A stretch of 21,017 bases of DNA from SCRD01 sp046705285 (GCA_046705285.1 JBJKQK010000205.1:1-21017), one strand, 5' to 3'; counted from the first letter of the stretch, positions 7,978 through 14,772 are shown. The notes: generated from the sequence alone by a model not told the origin. Numbers and translations are program-made.

Positions 7978-8247
7978 ATGTTCATGTCCAGATTGTGGAA
8001 AAGATTGTGGCGCGAAGATAGAGGTCAGAACCTGACGGAGTACTCTTTGCTACTGACGTTGATCTGCCTGGGTTCGGTGACGGCACTTGCGGGCTATGGA
8101 GCGAGCTTGCAGGCCAGCTATTCGAGTGTAAGCTCCGCCATAGCCGCCACGTCGACATCGAGTGGATCCAGCTCAAAAAGCGGCAAGAAGTCGGGCGGCA
8201 AAAAGTCAGGCGGGAAAAAGTCCGGCAGGAAAAAATCAAAGAAGTGA
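7978..8247 (+). CDS. Flp-type (class IVb) pilin with lysine-rich repeat tail
   Basis: An 89-residue preprotein. A basic leader ends in Gly16, followed by QNLTEY, which gives the Glu at +5 and Tyr at +6 that mark Flp prepilins cut by a TadV/CpaA-type prepilin peptidase. A hydrophobic helix follows (SLLLTLICLGSVTALAGYG). After a Ser/Thr/Ala-rich linker, the last 23 residues are a basic repeat with units of the type KSGGK, containing 11 Lys and 1 Arg and ending SKK. The repeat codons differ mostly at third positions, which suggests selection on the protein. Such a tail is not part of the ordinary Flp pilin and could bind anionic surfaces, DNA or polysaccharide. The start is ATG 7978 because AGGAGA (7965-7970) lies 7 bases upstream; the frame is open to ATG 7921. 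It is the first gene of the plus-strand surface cluster. Confidence 0.8.
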   Translation: MFMSRLWKRLWREDRGQNLTEYSLLLTLICLGSVTALAGYGASLQASYSSVSSAIAATSTSSGSSSKSGKKSGGKKSGGKKSGRKKSKK

Positions 8248-8415
8248 CGACTTTTCTCGCTCGCAGGCGGCCCGACTGATCTCGTGGTACTCGGGAGCGA
8301 TGCGAAGTTTGCGGCGGGGACGTTCCGGGCGGCGTTGTCTCTGGCAATCACGCTGGCTGCAGGCAATCTGATGACGACTTACGTCGACCACGAGAGAGCA
8401 AGAAACCGGGGATAG
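8248..8415 (+). other. Open frame continuing past the pilin stop codon
   Basis: The pilin's reading frame stays open for 55 codons after its TGA stop, ending at TAG 8413-8415. The translation includes LGSDAKFAAGTFRAALSLAI and a hydrophobic stretch, with GC-rich third positions. No ATG with a ribosome site begins it (GTG 8284 is possible). It may be a relic of a second gene or of a longer pilin; I do not claim it is expressed. Confidence 0.2.
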
Positions 8416-8425
8416 AGGAGTTCAT

Positions 8426-8998
8426 GTGCATATGCGATTTTCTGGTCATGTCCTGATAATTCCAGCGGAGTGCGACCGCCATGCAAACCGCGGCGCTGGA
8501 GAAGCGGTTACCCGGGTCCACCGCCTAAGGCATTTGCTGCGCGGATCCCGGTCGGCGGAGGGGCAGACCATTCTCGAATTTGCCGTGGTATTTCTGCTTT
8601 TTATGTTTCTGGTCTTTGGGGTGTTCGACTTCGGTCATTTGTTCTTCGTTCAGATGGCGGTTGAGAATGCCGTTCAAGAAGCTGCCCGATTTGGGTCGAC
8701 GGGAAATCACCTGCCGGATCCGAACAACCCCGGCAGCAACCTATCGAGGGTGGATTCGATCATTGCCACCCTTCAACAAAGTCCGGTAGCTGCGGACATT
8801 ACGAACGTTCAGATTTCCAGCCTGAACGGCGGCACAGGCAGCGCCGGTGGTCCGGGAGACATGGAGACCATTACGGTTACCGCCAGCGTGCCTTTGCTTA
8901 CACCGCTGATTGCGCAAATGTTCTCCAATGGCACGTACACATTTACTTCGAGTGTCACGATTAAAAACGAGCCTTTCCCAGCGAGCGAAACGAAATAG
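8426..8998 (+). CDS. TadE-like pseudopilin protein 1
   Basis: A 190-residue protein with a long basic N-terminus, then GQTILEFAVVFLLFMFLVFG (Gly46 onward), the TadE-family prepilin-like segment with Glu at +5 and Phe at +6. It continues into the typical FDFGHLFFVQMAVENAVQEAARFG helix. The remaining 115 or so residues are a predicted extracytoplasmic beta-rich domain. TadE proteins are minor pseudopilins processed by the Tad prepilin peptidase and help build or modify Flp-type pili. The start is GTG 8426, 5 bases after GAGGAG (8415-8420); ATG 8432 is the alternative. It lies 178 bp after the pilin gene and is followed directly by the next TadE-like gene, so co-transcription is likely. Confidence 0.85.
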   Translation: MHMRFSGHVLIIPAECDRHANRGAGEAVTRVHRLRHLLRGSRSAEGQTILEFAVVFLLFMFLVFGVFDFGHLFFVQMAVENAVQEAARFGSTGNHLPDPNNPGSNLSRVDSIIATLQQSPVAADITNVQISSLNGGTGSAGGPGDMETITVTASVPLLTPLIAQMFSNGTYTFTSSVTIKNEPFPASETK

Positions 8999-9013
8999 AT
9001 GGGGAATGAAATC

Positions 9014-9553
9014 ATGAAGATGCGACTCCTTGGCGGCTTGGCCCTGGCAAGACTCCGTAGGGACGAGCGTGGACAAGCTCTGCTAGAGTTTGTGTTTTGT
9101 AGCTTTACGCTGCTTGTCCTGGTCTTTGGACTCATCGACTTTTCGCGTGTTATTCACGACAAGCAAATAATGTCCGGGTTAACCAGGCAGGGTTCGAGCC
9201 TTGCTTCCCGAGGAACGACCCTGCAGGACACGGTTTCTGCGCTTGTTACCCAAGGTGCTTCATTGGATGTGGGCACGCAGGGAAGGATTATCGTCACGTC
9301 TGTTGCCGATGTCAATGGCGCGCCTGAAATTACGGGGCAAGTGGAATCGACTGGCGGCATCTCGGTCAACAGCAGGATAGGGACTGGGATAGGCCAGCCA
9401 GCCAATCTCCCAGCGACGGCAACTCCGGTGCTTCAAAAGGGTCAGACGATCTATGTGACAGAGGTGTTTTACTCCTTCCACACGGTCACTCCAGTCGGGA
9501 ATTTTTTGAAGCTGGCTCTTCCCTCCACGTTATACGAGGCGGCATATTTTTGA
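9014..9553 (+). CDS. TadE-like pseudopilin protein 2
   Basis: About 179 residues. The N-terminus RRDERGQALLEFVFCSFTLL carries Gly20, then Glu at +5 and Phe at +6, the TadE-type pseudopilin motif, and continues into VFGLIDFSRVIHDKQIMSGL. The rest (about 60-179) is a Thr/Gly/Val-rich secreted domain without Cys, ending YEAAYF. The start is taken as ATG 9014 because GGGGA (9001-9005) lies 8 bases upstream; ATG 8999, immediately after the previous stop codon, is also in frame. It is tightly spaced with the TadE-like gene before it and the VWA gene after it, so all three probably form one operon. Confidence 0.85.
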   Translation: MKMRLLGGLALARLRRDERGQALLEFVFCSFTLLVLVFGLIDFSRVIHDKQIMSGLTRQGSSLASRGTTLQDTVSALVTQGASLDVGTQGRIIVTSVADVNGAPEITGQVESTGGISVNSRIGTGIGQPANLPATATPVLQKGQTIYVTEVFYSFHTVTPVGNFLKLALPSTLYEAAYF

Positions 9554-9565
9554 GAGGTGGATCAA

Positions 9566-10828
9566 ATGTATCTCATTCGAAAGCTCAAGGTCACCGGAGA
9601 GGATGGCGGGCAGGTGTTGCTGTTGTATGCTCTCCTGCTACCCCTCTTAATCCTGTTCGTCGGGTTCGGGATTGACTTCGGTTTTGCCTATCTCACAAAG
9701 GCTGAACTCTCGAAGGCCGCCGATGCGGCTGCGCTAGCGGCTATGCGGAATCTCGGCCAGGGGCAGGCTCAGGCGGAGGCCATGGCGATTAGCGAGTTCG
9801 ACTTGAACTTCAATACTACCTCAACGCTTTACACTGCGCCCCCCACGGTTACTGTGGGCTTTACCACAGACTCCTACGGAGAACCCGTTGTGACCGTCAA
9901 TGCCAAAGTAACGATGAAGACCTTCTTCATTAAACTACTGCCGGCCTTTAAGACTCTGGGCGTAGCTGACACCTCTCAGGCCACACGCCCCCCTATCATC
10001 CTTTCGCTGGTGTTAGATCGGTCTGGTTCAATGAACTTTAATGGCGGGGCACAGGCTTTGCCCCCCTCTGTGCAGGATTTCCTTGGCTATTTTCTCGAAA
10101 ATACCGATCAGCTTTCAGAAGTGAGTTTTTCGACGACCGCAACGGCCGACGTGCCCATGACCACGCAGTTCAACTACGCGATTAGCAATTCCGTGAACAA
10201 CATGCAATTCGGGGGCGCGACTTACGCAGAAGGTGGGCTGCTGGATGCGCAGTCTCAGATCAACGGAGTGACATCCCCAGCGCCAAACGCCGTGAAAGTA
10301 GCCGTATTCTTCACGGACGGCTGGGCCAACACGAATCAGGATAAGCTGAGTTGTGGAGGAGGACGGGGACCGGGATCCGGGTCCACCTTAGTGAACTATG
10401 GAGGCTGCTCTCCTATTGAGGCGCAGGTCGGTTGGTGCAGTGGAGTGTCTTTCCTAAACCCTAACCCTCCCAACGTTAACGGGACAGTTTCCTGTAACGC
10501 GAGCTGGTTCCCCGACCAGCTTATGGGGGGTGCGAATGAGCCGCTTAGCCAAAGCACAAATACCCAAAACCTTATCTGCAACGATGCGATGTATCGTACG
10601 GAACAACTGGCAAACACCATGCGGACCCAAGGAATCACGGTTTACTCGATCGGCTTGGGTGACAAGATCAACCAGCAGTACCTCCAGGAGGTTGCAAATG
10701 ACCCTGCCAGCCCCACGTACAACAAAAACGAGCCAGAGGGAATAGCAGCGTTCGCCCCCACGGCGGACGACTTGGACAGTGTTTTTCAGACGATTGCCTC
10801 GAAGATTCTCCTCCGTCTGACGCAATGA
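9566..10828 (+). CDS. TadG-like protein with von Willebrand A domain
   Basis: A 420-residue protein. The N-terminus (GGQVLLLYALLLPLLILFVG, then GIDFGFAYLTKAELSKAADA) is the TadE/G-like membrane anchor but lacks the Glu at +5 found in its TadE neighbours, as is usual for TadG. A VWA domain starts at about 145: LVLDRSGSM gives the MIDAS residues Asp151, Ser153 and Ser155, GGATYAEGGL offers Thr219, and FFTDGWANT offers Asp251. A segment of about 75 residues with five Cys (263, 281, 291, 310, 338) is inserted before the last VWA strands (TQGITVYSIGLGD). A metal-dependent adhesion or protein-binding role on the cell surface is likely. The start is ATG 9566 behind AGAGGTGG (9553-9560); GTG 9557 is less likely. 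It closes the first half of the surface cluster, and an IS3 relic follows. Confidence 0.9.
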   Translation: MYLIRKLKVTGEDGGQVLLLYALLLPLLILFVGFGIDFGFAYLTKAELSKAADAAALAAMRNLGQGQAQAEAMAISEFDLNFNTTSTLYTAPPTVTVGFTTDSYGEPVVTVNAKVTMKTFFIKLLPAFKTLGVADTSQATRPPIILSLVLDRSGSMNFNGGAQALPPSVQDFLGYFLENTDQLSEVSFSTTATADVPMTTQFNYAISNSVNNMQFGGATYAEGGLLDAQSQINGVTSPAPNAVKVAVFFTDGWANTNQDKLSCGGGRGPGSGSTLVNYGGCSPIEAQVGWCSGVSFLNPNPPNVNGTVSCNASWFPDQLMGGANEPLSQSTNTQNLICNDAMYRTEQLANTMRTQGITVYSIGLGDKINQQYLQEVANDPASPTYNKNEPEGIAAFAPTADDLDSVFQTIASKILLRLTQ

Positions 10829-10850
10829 AGTCATAGAGCAGAGGCTGACC

Positions 10851-10920
10851 TTGACCGGACCGACTTTTTGACCTACGGCGAGTGTGAGGGTTGCCCCTCC
10901 TGACCGGGCCGGCTTTTTTG
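10851..10920. repeat. Near-direct repeats beside the IS3 relic
   Basis: TTGACCGGACCGACTTTTTG (10851-10870) recurs as CTGACCGGGCCGGCTTTTTTG-like sequence at 10900-10920, about 49 bp later. Between them is a small hairpin, GAGGG-TTGC-CCCTC (10886-10899). The repeats lie just beyond the 3' end of the IS3-type transposase relic and may hold its terminal inverted repeat. A weak terminator for the VWA gene is an alternative reading. Confidence 0.35.
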
Positions 10921-10928
10921 TACCAAAT

Positions 10929-11120
10929 CTAAGGTGAGTTTTCGGCTGTTTTGAGGCCCATGAGATCGCGGCTAGCCGCGATCTCATGGGCGAATTCGCT
11001 AGGGGTCCGCTCTCCGAGAGCCCTGCAAGAATGGCTCGCATTATCTTCCCTTCGCCAGGCTTCGATCATCTCCTTTGCCTCTTCCCTTGTGCCGAACCAA
11101 TGCATGGATGCCTTTCGCGT
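10929..11120 (-). pseudogene. IS3-type transposase (OrfB) C-terminal relic
   Basis: The minus strand reads MHWFGTREEAKEMIEAWRRE, then a damaged stretch where family members have YNxxRPH (here DNASHSC), then RALGERTPSEFA and a tail ending KTAENSP and a stop at 10929. HWF, EAWR, the ALG..TP.EF motif and the AENSP-type tail are characteristic of the end of IS3-family OrfB integrase-like transposases. Only about 60 residues remain; the DDE core, OrfA and the left end are gone. It lies between the VWA gene and the Asn-Gly-Ser TadG gene, so an insertion once split the surface cluster. Confidence 0.7.
10956..10991. repeat. Perfect 36-bp palindrome
   Basis: GCCCATGAGATCGCGGCT (10956-10973) is followed with no spacer by its exact reverse complement (10974-10991). 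It falls within the C-terminal codons of the IS3-type relic. No T-run follows on either strand. A palindrome this long without a loop is unusual; it may come from an inverted duplication at the element end or be a binding site for a dimeric protein. Confidence 0.9.
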
Positions 11121-11485
11121 TTTCCGTGTGTACTATGGCGAAAAGATTGGTTCCCGCGAATTGCATCTTCCTGCTTGCAAATAAAAAGCTCCGCCAGTTC
11201 GTCATAGAGCATAGGCAGGCACACACCATCTTCGGACGTGAGTGCGTGAGCCGGGAGTTTTGCCTTGCACGTAATTGACTATTCCCTGGGTAATCGCTGC
11301 AGCGCGCGCTTGGTCAAACACGTCCAGATCAACGTATGGATTGTGTTCGCTGGGTTGTTCCTTCCGTGGGCCTCATTTGCAACTGGCACTCTGTCGGGTG
11401 CCAGTTGGGGCCATGCACTCGGGTCTATGGGCTGGCCGGTGCTTAGGGTGCCCGCCATTGGAAAGATGTTTTTGGAGGAGTTGCG
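11121..11485. other. Spacer and leader before the Asn-Gly-Ser TadG gene
   Basis: No convincing gene. Short open frames exist on both strands without recognisable motifs. The right part holds a strong hairpin (11380-11407) and ends in the GGAGGAG ribosome site of the TadG-like gene. A promoter is expected here because the IS3 relic separates the gene from the upstream cluster, but no clear boxes were found. Confidence 0.4.
11380..11407 (+). other. 10-bp stem-loop in the leader of the TadG-like gene
   Basis: CAACTGGCAC (11380-11389) pairs perfectly with GTGCCAGTTG (11398-11407) around an 8-base loop. It lies about 80 bases upstream of the ATG at 11486. No U-run follows, so it is not a standard terminator. 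It could be an mRNA leader structure or a DNA operator. It matches no riboswitch I recognise. Confidence 0.55.
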
Positions 11486-12718
11486 ATGCGTTGGAAGAGC
11501 GATAGGGGACAAGCGCTAATTCTTGCCGCACTCTCTATGGTAGTGCTCATTGGGTTTTTAGGTCTAGGTATAGACATGGGAGTGATGCGGCACGAGAAGC
11601 AAGTCTTGCAGGGCGTTGCTGACAGTGCGGCAATTGGCGGAGCATCCGAACTGAACTATGGCGATGTTACGACCGGGGCGCAGAACGCCGCCGCCCAAAA
11701 CGGATTTGTCGATGGGGAGAGCGGAGACACGTTGACGGTCAACAACCCACCGCAGAGCGGGCCGCATGTTGGCAACTCTCAGTACGTTGAAGCGATTGCG
11801 ACGCAGGTTGCTCCCACGTACTTCATGAAAATATTCAACATCAATACGGTGACCATCAGTGCCAGGGCGGTGGCGTATCTCGGCGATGGTCCCGGCTGCA
11901 TCTATGCGCTGAATCCTTCCAAGACGGACGCGATTCTGATGAACGGTTCCTTCAACGTGCAAGCCCAGTGCGGCGTTTACGATGATTCAAACGCCAGCCA
12001 GGCATTGCTGGCCAACGGAAGCGGCACCTTCGACGCCAAATCGATCGGCGTTGTCGGCAATTACCTTAACAATGGTAGCGGAACAATCAGTCCCACTCCT
12101 GCAACCGGAATGGTTCCGTTGGCTGATCCCCTGTCGTACCTGACGCCGCCTTCCGTCAACGGGTCGTGTTCGGGGGGCTATCAAACTGCCAACGGTTCGG
12201 GGACCTATACACTCAATCCTGGCAATGTCATCATCAACGGCAATCCCACGGTGACACTCAATCCGGGAGAATATTGCAGCCTCACGATCAACGGCAGTCC
12301 CAACGTGACGTTTAATCCTGGCACTTACGTTTTGGACCAGGGCGTGACCTTCAATGGAACAACAACCGTCAATGCGGACGGTGTAACGTTCTATGTTGCC
12401 TCTGGAAGCATGACCATCAACGGGAATAGCGGTTCGAACTTCACCGCCCCGACTACCGGCTCTTACGCAGGCATCCTGGTCTATCAGTCCGCGAGTGATA
12501 CATCCCAGCTTACGATCAATGGCAGCAATTCGTTGAACGTCACCGGCGCGATCTATGCTCCCAAGGCGAATATTACCGACAACGGTAGCAGTGCGACATC
12601 CGCTTACAGCATCCTTGTCGCGGATTCGATTACCATTAACGGCTCCGCTACTTTCAATGACGACTACACCTCGCTCCCGAGCGGGTCGCCAATCAAGGCG
12701 GCTATGTTGGTGGAATAA
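11486..12718 (+). CDS. TadG-like anchor fused to an Asn-Gly-Ser repeat passenger
   Basis: A 410-residue protein. Residues 1-60 (RGQALILAALSMVVLIGFLG, then DMGVMRHEKQVLQGVADSAA) are the Tad-type membrane anchor without Glu at +5. A linker domain runs to about 150. From about 150 to the end there are about a dozen NGS/NGN/NGT units spaced at short intervals with alternating hydrophobic residues (for example VIINGNPTVTLNPGEY, LTINGSPNVTFNPGTYVL), a pattern expected for a right-handed beta-helix or similar solenoid. A surface adhesin or structural role is likely. The start is ATG 11486, 5 bases after GGAGGAG. The next TadE-like gene starts 3 bp after the stop, so the two are co-translated. A truncated copy of the 5' end lies at 7319-7519. 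Confidence 0.85.
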   Translation: MRWKSDRGQALILAALSMVVLIGFLGLGIDMGVMRHEKQVLQGVADSAAIGGASELNYGDVTTGAQNAAAQNGFVDGESGDTLTVNNPPQSGPHVGNSQYVEAIATQVAPTYFMKIFNINTVTISARAVAYLGDGPGCIYALNPSKTDAILMNGSFNVQAQCGVYDDSNASQALLANGSGTFDAKSIGVVGNYLNNGSGTISPTPATGMVPLADPLSYLTPPSVNGSCSGGYQTANGSGTYTLNPGNVIINGNPTVTLNPGEYCSLTINGSPNVTFNPGTYVLDQGVTFNGTTTVNADGVTFYVASGSMTINGNSGSNFTAPTTGSYAGILVYQSASDTSQLTINGSNSLNVTGAIYAPKANITDNGSSATSAYSILVADSITINGSATFNDDYTSLPSGSPIKAAMLVE

Positions 12719-12721
12719 ATC

Positions 12722-13222
12722 ATGAGGGTATTGAAGCAAATAGGATTCCGGAGCAAGGTCGAGCGCCGATTGGCTGGCGGAAGAATCCTCGTGGGGGACA
12801 AGTCCGGGCAGGCACTCCTCGAAGTAGCCCTCCTGTTACCGTTATTGCTACTGATGCTCATTGGAGTCATCGAAATCGGACGAGCGGCTTACGCCAGCAT
12901 CATCGTTTCCAACGCCGCCCATGCGGGAGCGCTGTATGGCGCTCAGAATCCTGCAACTGCCGCGGATAATGCCGGAATGGTCCAGGCTGCGCTCAAAGAC
13001 GGGCAAGACGTGAGCGGACTCACGGCCACTGCGACACATCTGTGCACCTGTTCTTCGGGGTCAAGTGCGCCTAATTGCGCGCTCAACGATTGCTCTAGCG
13101 GGCGATTGATCGAATACGTCCAGGTCAACACTTCGGTCGTCTTCTACCCGCTGTTTCATTACCCGGGCATGCCCGCGTCATTCAAATTGAAAGGGCAATC
13201 CGTGGTGAGGGTGGAGCAGTAG
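12722..13222 (+). CDS. TadE-like pseudopilin protein 3, Cys-rich
   Basis: A 166-residue protein with the TadE segment SGQALLEVALLLPLLLLMLI (Gly29, Glu at +5) followed by GVIEIGRAAYASIIVSNAA. The C-terminal domain contains a compact four-Cys block (HLCTCSS ... NCALNDCSSG, about residues 106-125) that could form disulphides outside the membrane. The ATG at 12722 lies 3 bp after the stop of the TadG-like gene. Like the next gene, it probably supplies a minor pseudopilin for the same structure. Confidence 0.87.
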   Translation: MRVLKQIGFRSKVERRLAGGRILVGDKSGQALLEVALLLPLLLLMLIGVIEIGRAAYASIIVSNAAHAGALYGAQNPATAADNAGMVQAALKDGQDVSGLTATATHLCTCSSGSSAPNCALNDCSSGRLIEYVQVNTSVVFYPLFHYPGMPASFKLKGQSVVRVEQ

Positions 13223-13286
13223 TGGAAACGATGGCTTCGCGGGCGAGACTTGGTCCGATGGGAAAGCGAAGGGACCGACGGGAAAT

Positions 13287-13745
13287 ATGTATTTGCAGAT
13301 TGTCAGCGGAACAGCGCCCCGGAAGTTTGGTGTAGCGGGCAGCGACAAAGGCTCAACCCTCTTGGAGTTCGCACTGGTCTCCATTATTTTGATGACCATA
13401 CTGCTTGGGGTTATGGAATTTAGCCGGGCGCTCTACAGCTATCACTTTGTCTCGAACGCGGCCTGCGAAGCAACACGGTACGCCATTGTTCGAGGTGCTG
13501 ACTGCAACAGTTGGGCCAGTGCTTGTCCAGCGACCGCGGCGGACATTCAAAATTACGTCCGAAGTATCACCCCTCAGGGAATCAACCCAAGCGCAATTAC
13601 AGTGACAACGACCTGGGTACCTGACAACAAGCCCGGAAGCCTCGTCAAGGTCAATGTCCAGTATAAGTTTAGTTTTGATCTTCCCTTACTTCCTGCGGGG
13701 GCAATAAACATGGTGGGTGACTCAGAGATGGTCATTTCACAATGA
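13287..13745 (+). CDS. TadE-like pseudopilin protein 4
   Basis: A 152-residue protein with KGSTLLEFALVSIILMTILL (Gly22, Glu at +5, Phe at +6), then GVMEFSRALYSYHFVSNAAC and EATRYAIVRG, the classic TadE pattern. The secreted domain has two further Cys (CNSWASAC) and ends in a beta-strand-rich stretch. The start is ATG 13287; a GGGA-like ribosome site precedes it closely. It is 64 bp downstream of the previous TadE-like gene, probably in the same operon. It is similar in length and layout to the partial TadE-like gene at the right edge. Confidence 0.87.
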   Translation: MYLQIVSGTAPRKFGVAGSDKGSTLLEFALVSIILMTILLGVMEFSRALYSYHFVSNAACEATRYAIVRGADCNSWASACPATAADIQNYVRSITPQGINPSAITVTTTWVPDNKPGSLVKVNVQYKFSFDLPLLPAGAINMVGDSEMVISQ

Positions 13746-13929
13746 CACTTTTAGCGGGATCGGCCTCCGAGCGCCATGCGGATCAGCGAGCGTTGAGACG
13801 TTCCCTGAGTGAAGTTCGAAAGGGATGATAAGTGGAGGATGAAGTATGTCTGTGGCAGGCGATCGGACGTGAATGGAAAGAGCAAGGACTTCACGCCGTC
13901 AGTTCTGAAAACAAGAAAGAGAAAAGTGG

Positions 13930-14184
13930 ATGAGAGTATTCGGAACATTCCTGGTAATAGCGTCGCTTTTGGGGTTTGTTGTTGGCCTTGGCCCCCTAAT
14001 CCCTGAAGACCTCGGACTGCCTCTAAGCAGCTACTTCGGGGAACTTACCAAGACAGGTGGGGAGGCGGTTTGCGTTCTCAGTGTCTGCGTGCTGTGCCTT
14101 GGGGTGAGACTAATGACACGTCAAACCAGCGACCAGAAACAGAAACCGGATCCTGGCCCTGGCTCTCACCTTTTCAATAAGTAA
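13930..14184 (+). CDS. Small two-helix membrane protein, unknown
   Basis: An 84-residue protein with two hydrophobic segments (about 4-23, FGTFLVIASLLGFVVGLGPL, and about 44-62, GGEAVCVLSVCVLCLGVRLM), a short loop between them and a hydrophilic Lys/Pro-rich tail ending NK. I recognise no family. The ATG at 13930 follows a purine-rich AGAGAAAAGTGG stretch. The gene sits between the TadE-like run and the M50-type protease on the same strand. Its stop is followed within 10 bp by a pair of tandem hairpins. It may be an accessory or immunity-like membrane peptide; function unknown. Confidence 0.55.
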   Translation: MRVFGTFLVIASLLGFVVGLGPLIPEDLGLPLSSYFGELTKTGGEAVCVLSVCVLCLGVRLMTRQTSDQKQKPDPGPGSHLFNK

Positions 14185-14190
14185 GTTTCA

Positions 14191-14226
14191 GCGCCGATCC
14201 TCGGCGCGGCAGGCGATCCGCCTGCC
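14191..14226. repeat. Two abutting perfect hairpins
   Basis: GCGCCGA-TCC-TCGGCGC (14191-14207) is followed directly by GGCAGGCG-ATC-CGCCTGCC (14208-14226), with 7-bp and 8-bp perfect stems and 3-base loops. They start 7 bp after the stop of the small membrane protein gene. No T-run follows, so this resembles a REP-type extragenic palindrome pair or an mRNA-stabilising element more than an intrinsic terminator. Confidence 0.75.
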
Positions 14227-14322
14227 GGAGCGGAAGTGATCAATTCGGAGGCACTACGCAAAAGCCCTATTCGCTGAGGAAGATGTTCGAAATCCCAGGA
14301 TCTTTCAATCAGTTGGAGGGAA

Positions 14323-14772
14323 ATGGACCTCATTAATACACTGACACTGACAGCCGCAGGATGGGCCGTTCTGATTGGACTCACGGTTGCCTCAGCTTTG
14401 ATCCACGAGGCGGGCCACGCGATAGCGTGGAGCATGATGGGAGCACAGGTGCACGAGGTGGGCTACGCCAAACCTGGCGGCACCGCTTTAAGATTTAAAG
14501 TTGGCAAGCTCACGTTTGCCTTCAACCCATTCACCGTGTTCGCCTACACACTTGTTGAGAGCCCCGAGGAACAGCTTCGCAGCATGACCAGGGTTCAGAG
14601 GATATTCGTGCACGGTGCAGGTATCATGGCGAACTTGCTTGCTGCTGCAGTTGTTCTGCTGCTAAGCGGTGCGGTGGTTCATGTCTTTGCAGCGTTCTCA
14701 GCCGCCCTCGCGGTCCAAAACATCTTTTTCCAGGATGGGAGAAGGATTTTCGCTGCCCTTTCCGACAGGTGA
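14323..14772 (+). CDS. Minimal M50-type (site-2-protease-like) membrane metalloprotease
   Basis: A 149-residue membrane protein. The zinc motif HEAGH (28-32) sits at the end of the first hydrophobic helix (WAVLIGLTVASALIHEAGHA). GAGIMANLL (98-106) matches the position of the GPxANL helix of site-2 proteases, and NIFFQDGRRIF (133-143) supplies the Asp138-Gly of the third motif. All three zinc ligands expected of family M50 are therefore present in a protein much shorter than usual, without PDZ or CBS domains. M50 proteases cleave membrane-embedded regulators or signal-peptide remnants. The start is ATG 14323, preceded by GGAGGG. Its position between the pseudopilin cluster and the second sigma cassette suggests a regulatory or pilin-maturation role, which is inference. 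A transposase relic begins about 100 bp after its stop, so loss of C-terminal sequence is possible. Confidence 0.75.
   Translation: MDLINTLTLTAAGWAVLIGLTVASALIHEAGHAIAWSMMGAQVHEVGYAKPGGTALRFKVGKLTFAFNPFTVFAYTLVESPEEQLRSMTRVQRIFVHGAGIMANLLAAAVVLLLSGAVVHVFAAFSAALAVQNIFFQDGRRIFAALSDR

Noticed and set aside
10886..10920. Intrinsic terminator after the VWA gene
   Set aside because: The hairpin GAGGG/CCCTC and the T-run are about 14 bp apart, so they do not form a standard terminator; element-end repeats explain the T-runs as well.
10454..11041. 195-residue minus-strand open frame as a gene
   Set aside because: It runs antisense through the VWA gene and out of frame through the IS3 relic, so it is a shadow frame.
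11987..12739. 250-residue minus-strand open frame as a gene
   Set aside because: It lies antisense to the Asn-Gly-Ser TadG gene, and its length follows from the repeat codons of that gene.
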